A stretch of DNA of 45,345 bases, from assembly GCA_022340385.1 (NCBI GenBank), contig JAJDOB010000024.1, positions 1 to 45,345 of the forward strand, read 5' to 3'. Positions 7,655-15,755 of the stretch are shown here, piece after piece. The notes below the pieces were generated by a model, which saw only the letters and a program-made list of their open reading frames with translations, made no database searches and was not told where the DNA came from. This stretch comes from Rhodobacter sp. (GTDB lineage Bacteria > Pseudomonadota > Alphaproteobacteria > Rhodobacterales > Rhodobacteraceae). The translations under genes and the position numbers were made by a program. How positions within the stretch are numbered: position 1 is the first letter of the stretch; every line of letters starts with the position of its first letter.

Positions 7655-7671
7655 AAAGGCACTGATCCATC
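7655..7671 (+). promoter_or_regulatory. Ribosome binding site and candidate AUC initiation codon
   Basis: AAAGG at 7655-7659 is followed nine bases later by ATC at 7669-7671, in frame with the DUF4040 gene. Reading from there gives ATFITITLFTMLVITAL, which completes the first transmembrane helix. The frame is closed just upstream by TGA (7663-7665), so there is no ATG/GTG/TTG before 7702. Either translation starts at AUC (or at the in-frame AUA at 7687), or it starts at ATG 7702 without a good ribosome site. Confidence 0.45.
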
Positions 7672-7701
7672 GCAACCTTCATCACCATAACGCTTTTCAC
7701 C

Positions 7702-8244
7702 ATGCTTGTGATCACCGCGCTGACCGTGGTGCGCACCGCATCGCTGTTCGCGGTGGTGATGCTGTCGGGGGTGTTCAGTCTGCTGTCGGCACTGTTGCTG
7801 GTGACGCTGGACGCGGTCGATGTGGCCTTTACCGAGGCCGCCGTCGGGGCGGGGATATCGACGGTCTTGATGCTCAGCACGCTGGCGCTGACCTCGCGCC
7901 ATGAACGTCCGTCGAAACTGTCGCCGGTCGTGCCGCTGTTCGTGGTGCTGGTCACCGGCGCGGCGCTGTTCTACGGCACGCTCGACATGCCGAACTTCGG
8001 TTCGGCGGATGCCCCCGCGATGCTGCATGTCTACCCGGAATACATGGAACGCTCGCAGCACGAAATCGGCGTGCCCAACGTCGTGACCGGCATTTTGGCC
8101 AGCTATCGCGGCTATGACACACTGGGCGAAACCGCAGTGGTTTTCACCGCGGGCGTCGGCGTGCTGATGCTGCTGAGCGGGCTGCGCCGGCGGCGCGAGG
8201 ATGATGAGGACGATGACGGGGAAAACCAGCGGGGCAGCGGCTGA
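7702..8244 (+). CDS. DUF4040 / MbhD-like subunit of the Mrp antiporter (free-standing MrpA C-terminal piece)
   Basis: A 180-aa membrane protein from ATG 7702, or about 191 aa if initiation is at ATC 7669. Its core MLSGVFSLLSALLLVTLDAVDVAFTEAAVGAGISTVLML is the DUF4040/MbhD signature, normally found at the end of MrpA. The second part (VVPLFVVLVTGAALFYGTLDMPNFG ... YRGYDTLGETAVVFTAGVGVLMLL) matches the MbhE/MrpB N-terminal-like region. In MrpA these links join the antiporter core to subunits B and C; here they form a separate protein, as in Mbh/Mrp systems with split subunits. The first helix is cut short if ATG 7702 is used. The stop overlaps mnhB (TGATG). Confidence 0.9.
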   Translation: MLVITALTVVRTASLFAVVMLSGVFSLLSALLLVTLDAVDVAFTEAAVGAGISTVLMLSTLALTSRHERPSKLSPVVPLFVVLVTGAALFYGTLDMPNFGSADAPAMLHVYPEYMERSQHEIGVPNVVTGILASYRGYDTLGETAVVFTAGVGVLMLLSGLRRRREDDEDDDGENQRGSG

Positions 8245-8684
8245 TGCATCACCATCTGATCCTTCGGGTCGTCACCAAACTGCTGGTCGGCACCATCATC
8301 CTATACGCGCTTTACGTGCAGTTTCATGGCGATTATTCGCCCGGCGGCGGCTTTCAGGCGGGTGTGATCATGGCCGTGGCGTTCATCCTTTACGGCGTGG
8401 TGTTCAGCCTTGCCAGTGTCCAGCAGGTATTTCCGCCCTGGCTGGTGCACAAACTGGTGGCGCTGGGCGTGCTGATCTATGCCGGCACCGGCGTGGTCAG
8501 CCTGTTTCTGGGCTATAACTACCTCGACTACGGCGCCTTCACCCCGCATCACCCCGAACATGGCCAGCACTACGGCATCCTTGTCGTGGAACTGGGGGTC
8601 GGGGTCACGGTGACCGGCGTCATGGTGGCGATCTATTATGCCTTTGCCGGGCGCACGCCCGTCATCAGCGACGAGGAGTGGTGA
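8244..8684 (+). CDS. mnhB: Na+/H+ antiporter subunit B
   Basis: A 146-aa MrpB-family protein with four helices. The family motif is FHGDYSPGGGFQAGVIMAVAFILYG (residues 27-51), and a second block is HYGILVVELGVGVTVTGVMVAIY. It is a membrane subunit of the Mrp antiporter, coupled to both neighbours by TGATG overlaps at 8242-8246 and 8682-8686. Length is normal. Confidence 0.95.
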   Translation: MHHHLILRVVTKLLVGTIILYALYVQFHGDYSPGGGFQAGVIMAVAFILYGVVFSLASVQQVFPPWLVHKLVALGVLIYAGTGVVSLFLGYNYLDYGAFTPHHPEHGQHYGILVVELGVGVTVTGVMVAIYYAFAGRTPVISDEEW

Positions 8685-9121
8685 TGTTCGAGGAATTCAC
8701 CTGGGAGTTCATCGTCGGCCATCTGAACTACTGGCTGTTCATCGTGCTGATGATGACCGGCCTGTATATCGTGGTGGCGCGCAGCAATCTGGTCAAAAAG
8801 CTGGTCGGGCTGAACATCTTTCAGGTCTCGGTCTTCATGCTTTACATCTCGATGGGCAAGATCACCGGCGGCACCGCGCCGATCTTCCCGACAGACATGA
8901 AGGTTGATCCGGGCGTGACCTATTCCAACCCGCTGCCGCATGTGCTGATCCTGACCGCGATCGTGGTCGGCATTGCCACGACCTCGCTGGCGCTGGCGCT
9001 GATCGTGCGCATCCGCGAAGAATACAACACAATCGACGAGGCCGGAATACTGGAGATCGAAAGCACCATCTGCCGCGCTGAAAACCAGTTGCACGGCGAA
9101 GCGATGGGCGGACGCGCGTAG
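8684..9121 (+). CDS. mnhC: Na+/H+ antiporter subunit C (NuoK-like)
   Basis: A 145-aa MrpC protein homologous to NuoK, with three helices and the family pattern GLYIVVARSNLVKKLVGLNIFQVSVFMLYI ... DPLPH-like NPLPHVLILTAIVVGIATTSLALALIVRI. ATG 8684 is preferred over GTG 8678: it sits behind GAGGAG and overlaps the mnhB stop. The C-terminal tail (IDEAGILEIESTICRAENQLHG) is longer than in short MrpC proteins. MrpD follows directly. Confidence 0.95.
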   Translation: MFEEFTWEFIVGHLNYWLFIVLMMTGLYIVVARSNLVKKLVGLNIFQVSVFMLYISMGKITGGTAPIFPTDMKVDPGVTYSNPLPHVLILTAIVVGIATTSLALALIVRIREEYNTIDEAGILEIESTICRAENQLHGEAMGGRA

Positions 9122-10651
9122 ATGGCATCCGAAGTCACGCATACGGCCGCGACATTTGCGGATCACCTTCCGGTGCTGCAAATCCTTGTGCCGTTCATCG
9201 CGGCACCGTTGACGGTGCTGATCGGCAGCCGGGCGCTGGCCTGGCCGATTGCATTTGTCAGCAGCGCGATTGCGGCGGTCATCGCCTTTGCCCTGCTGAT
9301 GAAAACCATGGGCGGAGAGGTGATTTCCTATCACCTTGGCGGCTGGGCCCCGCCACTGGGCATCGAATACCGTGTCGATGCGGCCAACGCTTTTGTCCTG
9401 CTGCTGGTCTGTGCGATCAGTACCATCGTTCTGCCCTTCGCCCGCACCAGCGTCGCCGCGGAGATCCCGAAACGCCAGCATACGCTGTTCTACACGGCCT
9501 ATCTGTTGTGTTTTGCGGGCCTGCTGGGGGTGGCGGTCACCGGCGATGCGTTCAACGTGTTCGTGTTCCTCGAAATCTCATCCCTGTCGACCTATGTCCT
9601 GATCGCGCAAGGCTCTTATCGCGACAAGCGTGCGCTGACCGCGGCCTTCGACTATCTGATGATGGGCACCATCGGCGCGACGTTCTTCGTCATCGGGATC
9701 GGCCTTTTGTACATGGCCACCGGCACGCTGAACATGGCCGACATCGCCGACCGGATCGCCGAACAGGGCAGCAACCGCACCGTGCGTTCCGCTTTCGCTT
9801 TCATCGTCGTCGGTATCGGGCTGAAGGTGGCAATCTATCCGCTGCACCTGTGGCTGCCGAATTCCTATACATTCGCACCATCCGCCGTCACCGCATTCCT
9901 GGCGGCAACCGCCACCAAGGTTGCGATCTATGTGCTGATGCGCTTTGTGTTTTCGGTGTTCCGGCCAGATTTTTCCTTTGCCAACAACACGCTGGAATTC
10001 ATCATCATCCCATTCGCGATACTGGCCATGTTCGCGGCCAGTTTCATCGCGATATTCCAAAGCGATTTCAAGCGTATGCTGGCCTATTCCAGTATCGCCC
10101 AGATCGGCTATATCCTGCTTGGGATCGGGTTCCTGACGCAGACCGGGCTGACCGCCGGCATCTCGCATCTGTTCAACCACGGGATCACCAAGGCGGCCCT
10201 GTTCATGGGGGTCGGCGCGCTGGTTCTGCGCACCGGCAGTTCGTTCTATTCAAGACTCGAAGGCGCCGGGCGCACGATGCCCTGGACCAGTGCCGCCGTG
10301 GTCATCGGCGGGCTTTCCCTGATCGGGGTGCCCGGCACCGCCGGCTTCATCAGCAAATGGGTGCTGGTGCAGGCCGCGCTGGAAAAGGGCTGGTGGCCCG
10401 TCGCGCTGCTGATCGTCGCCTCGTCGCTGCTGGCGGTGATCTATGTCTGGCGGGTGATAGAGACGCTGTATCTGAAACCCGCCACCGGTGACGCGGCAAC
10501 CGCGACCGAGGCGCCCGCGTCGATGCTGATCCCGCTCTGGATCATGGCGGCGGCCTGCATCTATTTCGGGTTTGATACCCAAATCACCATCGGGGCCTCG
10601 CAAACAGCCGCACAAGGGCTGCTGGCGGGCGCCGTCGGTATGGCGCATTAG
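9122..10651 (+). CDS. mnhD: Na+/H+ antiporter subunit D (NuoL/M/N-type)
   Basis: A 509-aa polytopic protein of the proton-translocating antiporter-like family (about 14 helices). The conserved TM5 glutamate is Glu151 (FVFLEISSLSTY) and the TM7 lysine Lys235 (GIGLKVAIYPLHLWLP), both required for proton movement in this family. KRMLAYSSIAQIGYILLGIG and LFNHGITKAALFMGVGAL are further hallmarks. ATG follows the mnhC TAG without a gap. It is one of three antiporter-like subunits in the operon. Confidence 0.94.
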   Translation: MASEVTHTAATFADHLPVLQILVPFIAAPLTVLIGSRALAWPIAFVSSAIAAVIAFALLMKTMGGEVISYHLGGWAPPLGIEYRVDAANAFVLLLVCAISTIVLPFARTSVAAEIPKRQHTLFYTAYLLCFAGLLGVAVTGDAFNVFVFLEISSLSTYVLIAQGSYRDKRALTAAFDYLMMGTIGATFFVIGIGLLYMATGTLNMADIADRIAEQGSNRTVRSAFAFIVVGIGLKVAIYPLHLWLPNSYTFAPSAVTAFLAATATKVAIYVLMRFVFSVFRPDFSFANNTLEFIIIPFAILAMFAASFIAIFQSDFKRMLAYSSIAQIGYILLGIGFLTQTGLTAGISHLFNHGITKAALFMGVGALVLRTGSSFYSRLEGAGRTMPWTSAAVVIGGLSLIGVPGTAGFISKWVLVQAALEKGWWPVALLIVASSLLAVIYVWRVIETLYLKPATGDAATATEAPASMLIPLWIMAAACIYFGFDTQITIGASQTAAQGLLAGAVGMAH

Positions 10652-10657
10652 GGGGGC

Positions 10658-12154
10658 ATGATGGACACCGGCACAGCCATTCTGCTTTCCATCCTGGTTC
10701 CGTTTGCGGCGGTTTTCGGGAACCTGATCCTGCGGAACAACCCCAATGCGCGCGACGGCATGACCCTAGTCGCCGCCGTGCTGACCTTCCTGCTGGTGCT
10801 GCGCATTCTGGCGAACGAAGGCAACGGGACATCCGAAACCTATACGCTGTTCAGCATCCTGCCCGGCATCGACATCGCCTTCAATGTCGAGCCGTTGGGG
10901 CTGATGTTCGCGATCATCGCCTCCGGCCTCTGGATCCTGACGCATCTGTACGGCATCGGCTATATGCGCGGAAACGACGAAAAGCATCACACCCGGTTCT
11001 TTGCCTGTTTCGCCTTTGCGATCTCATCCGTCATGGGCATCGCCTTTTCGGCGAACATGTTCACCCTGTTCCTGTTTTACGAGGCTTTGACGATTTCGAC
11101 CTATCCGCTGGTCGCCCACAAGGGCACGCCCGAAGCGATCAAGGGCGCACGCACCTATCTGGGTATTCTGATCGGCACCTCGATCGGGTTGCAGCTGGTC
11201 GCGGTCGTGTGGACATTCACGATCACCGGCACGCTGGATTTCACGCGCGGCGGCATTCTGGAAGGGCATATCGCCGGGCCGATGGTCGCCGTATTGCTTG
11301 GCCTCTATGCTTTCGGGATCGGCAAGGCGGCCTTGATGCCGTTCCACCGCTGGCTGCCCGCCGCAATGGTCGCGCCGACGCCGGTTTCGGCGCTGCTGCA
11401 TGCGGTCGCCGTTGTGAAGGCGGGCGTGTTCACCATGCTGAAAGTGGGCATCTACATCTTCGGCATCGACTTTCTGGCAAGCTCGGGCGCGTCGGTCTGG
11501 CTGATGTGGCTGGCGGCGTTTTCCATCGTCGCCGCCTCCGTTGTGGCGATGACAAAGGACAATCTGAAGGCGCGGCTGGCCTATTCCACCATCAGCCAGC
11601 TCAGCTACATCACGCTGGGCATGGCGCTGGCGACGTCGATGGGTGCGCTGGGCGGGGGCATGCACATCGCCACCCACGCGATGGGCAAGATCACCCTGTT
11701 CATGTGCGCAGGCTCGATCTACGTCGCCACCCACAAGACCGAAATCAGCCAGATGACCGGCCTTGGCCGCCGGATGCCGATCACCTTCGCCGCCTTCCTG
11801 ATCGGTGCGCTGTCCATCATCGGGCTGCCGCCCTTTGCCGGGTCGTGGTCGAAATGGCTGCTGGTGGTCGGCGCCGCCGATGCCTCGCAATGGGTGATGA
11901 TCGCGGTGCTGATGGTCAGTTCGCTGCTGAATGTGGCCTATCTGATGCCGGTCGTCGCGCGCGGGTTCTTCCTGCCAAACCCGGATCCGGATGCCGAGGC
12001 CGCGACCAGGGCCGACGAGGCGACAAGGACCGTGCGCGAGGCCAATGTCCTCGTCTGGGCGCCGCCCGCCGTCACCGCGCTTGGCTGCGTGTTCCTGTTT
12101 TTCTACGCAAGTGAGATCCAGACATTCCTGTCGCCCATCGTCGCCGCGAACTAG
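10658..12154 (+). CDS. Second antiporter-like subunit (NuoL/MrpD-type)
   Basis: A 498-aa membrane protein of the same superfamily as MrpD, NuoL and NuoM, but clearly divergent from its neighbours. The proton-pathway residues are kept: Glu142 (FLFYEALTISTYP) and Lys223 (GIGKAALMPFHRWLPAAMVAPTPVSALLHAVAVVKAGVF), plus KARLAYSTISQLSYITLGMAL. The HRWLPAAMVAPTPVSALLHA stretch is typical of NuoL/MrpA-type domains. It begins with ATG ATG behind a run of Gs, six bases after mnhD. Canonical Mrp operons have two such subunits (A and D); this is an additional one or a split counterpart of MrpA. Confidence 0.9.
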   Translation: MMDTGTAILLSILVPFAAVFGNLILRNNPNARDGMTLVAAVLTFLLVLRILANEGNGTSETYTLFSILPGIDIAFNVEPLGLMFAIIASGLWILTHLYGIGYMRGNDEKHHTRFFACFAFAISSVMGIAFSANMFTLFLFYEALTISTYPLVAHKGTPEAIKGARTYLGILIGTSIGLQLVAVVWTFTITGTLDFTRGGILEGHIAGPMVAVLLGLYAFGIGKAALMPFHRWLPAAMVAPTPVSALLHAVAVVKAGVFTMLKVGIYIFGIDFLASSGASVWLMWLAAFSIVAASVVAMTKDNLKARLAYSTISQLSYITLGMALATSMGALGGGMHIATHAMGKITLFMCAGSIYVATHKTEISQMTGLGRRMPITFAAFLIGALSIIGLPPFAGSWSKWLLVVGAADASQWVMIAVLMVSSLLNVAYLMPVVARGFFLPNPDPDAEAATRADEATRTVREANVLVWAPPAVTALGCVFLFFYASEIQTFLSPIVAAN

Positions 12155-12166
12155 GGGAAAATCGTT

Positions 12167-12514
12167 ATGGCAAACCCATCCAAAGACGACCCCGACCGCT
12201 ATCCGCCGCTTGGCCGCGCGCTGTTGTGGGTCGACCGGCCCGGCAGCGCCAACAAGCTGTTCTGGGGGCTGGCCGCATTCTGTGTCGTGCTGTTCCTGCT
12301 CGATTTCACCTATCACAAGCACGGCCATTTCGTGGTCGAGGATTACCCGGGCTTTTTCGGCATCTACGGCTTTGTGATGTTCACCTTGCTGATCCTCGCG
12401 GCGAAGGCGCTGCGGGTTCTGATCAAGCGGAACGAGGGATTCTACGGCGACAAGGCGATAGACACCGAAGCCTACCCAGAGGACCAGCTGGAAAGGGTCG
12501 ATAATGGCGATTAA
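12167..12514 (+). CDS. Small two-helix membrane protein of the Mrp operon
   Basis: A 115-aa protein I do not recognise by family. It has a polar N-terminus (DDPDRYPPLGRALLWVDRPGS), two hydrophobic helices (LFWGLAAFCVVLFLLDFTY and FGIYGFVMFTLLILAAKAL) separated by HKHGHFVVEDYPG, and an acidic C-terminal tail (DKAIDTEAYPEDQLERVD). It lies 12 bp after antiporter 2 and overlaps the third antiporter gene by 11 bp, which argues that it belongs to the complex, perhaps as an assembly or accessory subunit. Its function is inference from position only. Confidence 0.85.
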   Translation: MANPSKDDPDRYPPLGRALLWVDRPGSANKLFWGLAAFCVVLFLLDFTYHKHGHFVVEDYPGFFGIYGFVMFTLLILAAKALRVLIKRNEGFYGDKAIDTEAYPEDQLERVDNGD

Positions 12515-14204
12515 CCTGATCCCCACGGCCTTTCTGTTCTTTGCCGCGGCGTTGCTGCTGCTGGTCCTGCCGCAGGGCCGTATCCGGGGGGCGGTGCTGC
12601 TGGCGCTGCCGCTGGTGGCGGCGCTGCAGGTCTTCAACCTGCCAGAAGGCATCTATGCGCAGGCCGATTTCTTCGGCTTTACGCTGGAACTGATGCGCGT
12701 CGACAGGCTGAGCCGCGTCTTCGGCCTGATCTTCTGCATCGCGGCCTTCCTTGGCAATCTCTACGCCTGGCATGTACGCGATACGGTGCAGCAGGTTGCG
12801 GCGCTGCTATATGCCGGGGCCGCCATTGGCGCGGTGTTCGCCGGCGATCTGATCACGCTGTTCTTCTACTGGGAAGGCACCGCGATTGCCTCGGTGTTCC
12901 TGATCTGGGCGCGGCGCACGACAGGGGCCTATCACACCGGGATGCGCTATCTGATCATCCAGATTGCCAGCGGCGTGATCCTGCTGGCCGGCGCGGCGAT
13001 CCACTATCGCGAAACCGGCTCGCTGGCGTTTGAACTGATGACGCTCGGCTCGCTGGGCACCTGGCTGATCTTCCTCAGTTTCGGGATGAAATGCGCCTTT
13101 CCGCTGCTGCACAACTGGTTGCAGGACAGCTATCCCGCCGCCACCGTCACCGGCACGGTGATCCTGTCGGCCTTTACCACCAAGCTTGCGGTCTACGCGC
13201 TGGCGCGCGGCTTTGCCGGCACCGAGATCCTGATCTATATCGGCGCCGTGATGACGCTGTTCCCGATCTTCTTTGCCGAGATCGAGAACGATCTGCGCAG
13301 GGTGCTGGCCTATAGTCTCAACAACCAGCTCGGGTTCATGGTGGTCGGCATCGGGGTGGGCACCGAGATGGCGCTGAACGGCACGGCCAGCCATGCTTTT
13401 GCGCATATCCTCTACAAGGCGCTGCTGTTCATGAGCGTCGGCGCGGTGCTGTATCGAACCGGGACATCCAAGGCATCAGAGCTTGGCGGGCTGTACCGCA
13501 CGATGCCGCGCACGGCTGCCTTCTGCCTTGTCGGCGCCGCCTCGATCAGCGCCTTCCCGCTGTTCTCGGGCTTTGTCACCAAGTCGCTGATCCTGGACGA
13601 GACCGCCGCCGCGCATTACCCGATCATCTGGGCCGCGCTGGTGTTCGCCTCTGCCGGTGTGCTCAGCCATTCGGGCATCAAGATCCCGTTCTTCACCTTT
13701 TTCGCGCATGACAGCGGACTGCGGCCCAAGGAAGCGCCGATGCACATGCAGTTGGCCATGGGCATCACGGCCTTCCTTTGCATCTTCATCGGGGTTTTCC
13801 CCGCGCCGCTATACGCGATGCTGCCGTATCCGGTGGAATTCCATCCCTATACGATGGCGCATGTCGTCGGGCAGATGCAGCTGCTGTGCTTTGCCCTGCT
13901 GGCCTTTGGTGTGCTGATGCGCACCGGCATCCACCCGCCGGAAATCCGCGCGGTGAATCTTGATACCGACTGGACCTACCGGTGGTTCATGCCGCGCGTG
14001 ATCGGGTCGATGGCCCGCGTGATCTCGACCGTCTGGACCGCGCGCGAAACGCTGATGGTGGCCACAGGCAATGGCATCCTGCGCCGTCTTTATCGTTCGC
14101 ACGGGCCAGAGGGGCGCATCGCGCGGGTCTGGCCGACCGGGGCAATGGTGATCTGGATCGCGGTTCTGCTGGGCGTCACGCTGATGGTGAACTTCGCCAG
14201 CTAG
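12504..14204 (+). CDS. Third antiporter-like subunit (MrpA/NuoM-type)
   Basis: A 566-aa polytopic protein. The TM5 glutamate is Glu124 (LFFYWEGTAIASVFLI) and the TM7 lysine Lys196 (SFGMKCAFPLLHNWLQDSYPAATVTGTVILSAFTTKLAVYAL). NDLRRVLAYSLNNQLGFMVVGIG and HAFAHILYKALLFMSVGAV are family motifs. The C-terminus has an extra amphipathic stretch (TWTARETLMVATGNGILRRLYRSHGPEGRIARVWPTG) before a last helix, recalling the lateral helix of NuoL-like proteins, though shorter. It is the last gene of the operon; a palindrome follows. Calling it MrpA strictly is unsafe because the MbhD/E part is encoded separately. Confidence 0.92.
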   Translation: MAINLIPTAFLFFAAALLLLVLPQGRIRGAVLLALPLVAALQVFNLPEGIYAQADFFGFTLELMRVDRLSRVFGLIFCIAAFLGNLYAWHVRDTVQQVAALLYAGAAIGAVFAGDLITLFFYWEGTAIASVFLIWARRTTGAYHTGMRYLIIQIASGVILLAGAAIHYRETGSLAFELMTLGSLGTWLIFLSFGMKCAFPLLHNWLQDSYPAATVTGTVILSAFTTKLAVYALARGFAGTEILIYIGAVMTLFPIFFAEIENDLRRVLAYSLNNQLGFMVVGIGVGTEMALNGTASHAFAHILYKALLFMSVGAVLYRTGTSKASELGGLYRTMPRTAAFCLVGAASISAFPLFSGFVTKSLILDETAAAHYPIIWAALVFASAGVLSHSGIKIPFFTFFAHDSGLRPKEAPMHMQLAMGITAFLCIFIGVFPAPLYAMLPYPVEFHPYTMAHVVGQMQLLCFALLAFGVLMRTGIHPPEIRAVNLDTDWTYRWFMPRVIGSMARVISTVWTARETLMVATGNGILRRLYRSHGPEGRIARVWPTGAMVIWIAVLLGVTLMVNFAS

Positions 14205-14220
14205 ATTGCGATCCGAACAG

Positions 14221-14238
14221 CCGGGAACCGGTTCCCGG
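14221..14238. terminator. Perfect 18-bp palindrome between convergent genes
   Basis: CCGGGAACCGGTTCCCGG is fully self-complementary. It lies between the stop of the Mrp operon (14204) and the stop of the convergent permease (14247). A fold-back with a minimal loop could serve as a bidirectional terminator, but there is no T-run on either side. A protein-binding site is the alternative. Confidence 0.45.
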
Positions 14239-14246
14239 ACGGCCCG

Positions 14247-15281
14247 TCAGGCAACCAGTCCCCAGGTGATCCCGGCCAGAACAGACCCGGTAAACGCGAT
14301 GCCCAGATAGGCAAGGAAAACCCGGGGCTTGACCAGCGCCCAGACTGCGATGGCCGCCGGGATGCACGACACGCCGCCCGCGATCACGAATGACATCGCC
14401 GCGCCGTTCGACATGCCCTGATCCAGCAGCGCGTCAATCATCGGCACCGCCGCATAGCCGTTCAGATAGGCCGGCGCACCCACCAGCGCACCCAGCAGGA
14501 TCGGCATCAGCCCGGCCCCGCCCAGCACCTGCGCCACCATTTCCGCCGGGATGTATTTCAGCATCAACGCTTCGATCATATAGGCGAGCAACAGCCATTT
14601 CCCCAGGAACAGGGCGTTTTCAACCACGGTGTCGCGGAACATCTGGACGCGCTCCGTCTCGCCCCAGAACCGCCACTGCGGGCGGCCCTTGAACGGGTCG
14701 GGGCCGCAGCCGCAGCCGCGCTTGACCGGCTTTGCCTTCAGCGGGTCGGCAAAGACGAATGAGTTTGCAAAGCCCTTGACCGTGAAACCGCCCAAAAGCC
14801 CGACACCAACCGCCGCCAGCGTCTTGGCAATCGCAAAGTCGAACCCAAGCGTGCCAGAGGTGATCAGGAACATCGCCGGATCCATCAGTGGCGACGCCAG
14901 CCAGAACGCCATCACCGCACTCAGCGGCGCGCCCATGGCCAGCATGGCGGCGATGAACGGGATCACTTCGCAACTGCAGAACGGCGACAGACCGCCCAGC
15001 AGCGCGGCAAGAAGGATCATCCGCACCTCTCGCCCTTCGAAGGCGCGCGCCAGCAGGGCCTCGGCCCCGGTCGCCTTCATGTAGGCCACCGCCAGAACCG
15101 CAAAAACGATGAAGATGCCGGTGTGACCAAGGGCCTGCACGGCAAACCGGATCGTCGGCCAGACCTGTGCGGGATCGAACAGCGCCAGCAGAAGCGGGAT
15201 CAGCAGGATCGCCAGCCACGCCTTGTCGAGGCGTTTCCAAAGTGTCGGCAGCGCGCTTGGTTTCTGCGTCAGATCAGTCAT
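14247..15281 (-). CDS. ArsP/DUF318-type permease, ArsR-linked
   Basis: A 344-aa membrane permease (PF03773-like) with about eight helices in two halves. LGGLSPFCSCEVIPFIAAMLAMGAPLSAVMAFWLASPLMDPAMF is the family's conserved cysteine-containing core, and VGAPAYLNGYAAVPMIDALLDQGMSNGAAMSFVIAGGVSCIPA the second repeat. The central loop carries a GCGCG cluster that may bind metal. The start is ATG 15281, overlapping the arsR stop by 8 bp. Relatives export organoarsenicals or transition metals, and control by an ArsR repressor supports a metal or metalloid substrate. Which ion is moved cannot be read from the sequence. Confidence 0.88.
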   Translation of the reverse strand: MTDLTQKPSALPTLWKRLDKAWLAILLIPLLLALFDPAQVWPTIRFAVQALGHTGIFIVFAVLAVAYMKATGAEALLARAFEGREVRMILLAALLGGLSPFCSCEVIPFIAAMLAMGAPLSAVMAFWLASPLMDPAMFLITSGTLGFDFAIAKTLAAVGVGLLGGFTVKGFANSFVFADPLKAKPVKRGCGCGPDPFKGRPQWRFWGETERVQMFRDTVVENALFLGKWLLLAYMIEALMLKYIPAEMVAQVLGGAGLMPILLGALVGAPAYLNGYAAVPMIDALLDQGMSNGAAMSFVIAGGVSCIPAAIAVWALVKPRVFLAYLGIAFTGSVLAGITWGLVA

Positions 15282-15618
15282 GGCTGTGCCCCTCGCGGAT
15301 ATCGGTCGCATCGGCGCAGCATTCCGACAGCAGGAACTGCGACAGCGCCTTCATTTCATCATAGGCGGCGGCGGCGCAGATGATCGTGCGCCCCTGCCGG
15401 ACCTGGGTCACCAGCCCGGCCTGCGCCAGTATCTTCATGTGGTGCGTCAGGGTCGACCCGGTGACACCGGCCCGGGCACCCAACTCGCCAATGCTCAGAC
15501 CGTCAGGTCCGGCGCGCACCAGCACGTTCAGCACGCCCAGGCGCTGCTCTGATCCAAGCGCTGCAAAGGTCGAGGCGGCCTCGACAACGGAAAGCGGGGG
15601 TGGTGAGAATGTTTTCAT
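15274..15618 (-). CDS. ArsR-family metal-responsive repressor
   Basis: A 114-aa winged-helix regulator: ALGSEQRLGVLNVLVRAGPDGLSIGELGARAGVTGSTLTHHMKILAQAGLVTQVRQGRTIICAA is the ArsR DNA-binding domain (residues about 20-85). A C-terminal ECCAD dicysteine and a closing GHSHD may form the metal sensor. It lacks the classical ELCVC(D) site in the recognition helix, so it is not a textbook ArsR/SmtB sensor. It precedes and overlaps the permease gene. A dyad operator touches its start codon and no Shine-Dalgarno sequence is visible, which suggests autoregulated, possibly leaderless expression. Confidence 0.92.
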   Translation of the reverse strand: MKTFSPPPLSVVEAASTFAALGSEQRLGVLNVLVRAGPDGLSIGELGARAGVTGSTLTHHMKILAQAGLVTQVRQGRTIICAAAAYDEMKALSQFLLSECCADATDIREGHSHD

Positions 15619-15638
15619 ATTTCTATAACTATAGAAAT
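15619..15638 (-). promoter_or_regulatory. ArsR operator dyad abutting the arsR start
   Basis: ATTTCTATA and TATAGAAAT form a perfect 9-bp inverted repeat with a 2-bp centre, immediately upstream of the arsR ATG (15616-15618). The right half is repeated at 15639-15647 (ATAGAAATA). On the minus strand TTGACT (15653-15648) is a possible -35. The AT-rich dyad would then overlap the -10 and start site, the usual position for an ArsR-type operator. Confidence 0.7.
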
Positions 15639-15755
15639 ATAGAAATAAGTCAAGCCTCCAAGCGCAACGCCGGGATCATTCCCTGCGGATATTCCCACCG
15701 CGGCACTTGGTGCACGGCCATTGCATCGCCGGCAATTTTCCATCTACCTGCGGTC

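Noticed and set aside
11024-12652. 542-codon minus-strand frame in the Mrp operon
   Set aside because: Antisense shadow of membrane-protein genes with composition typical of such shadows.
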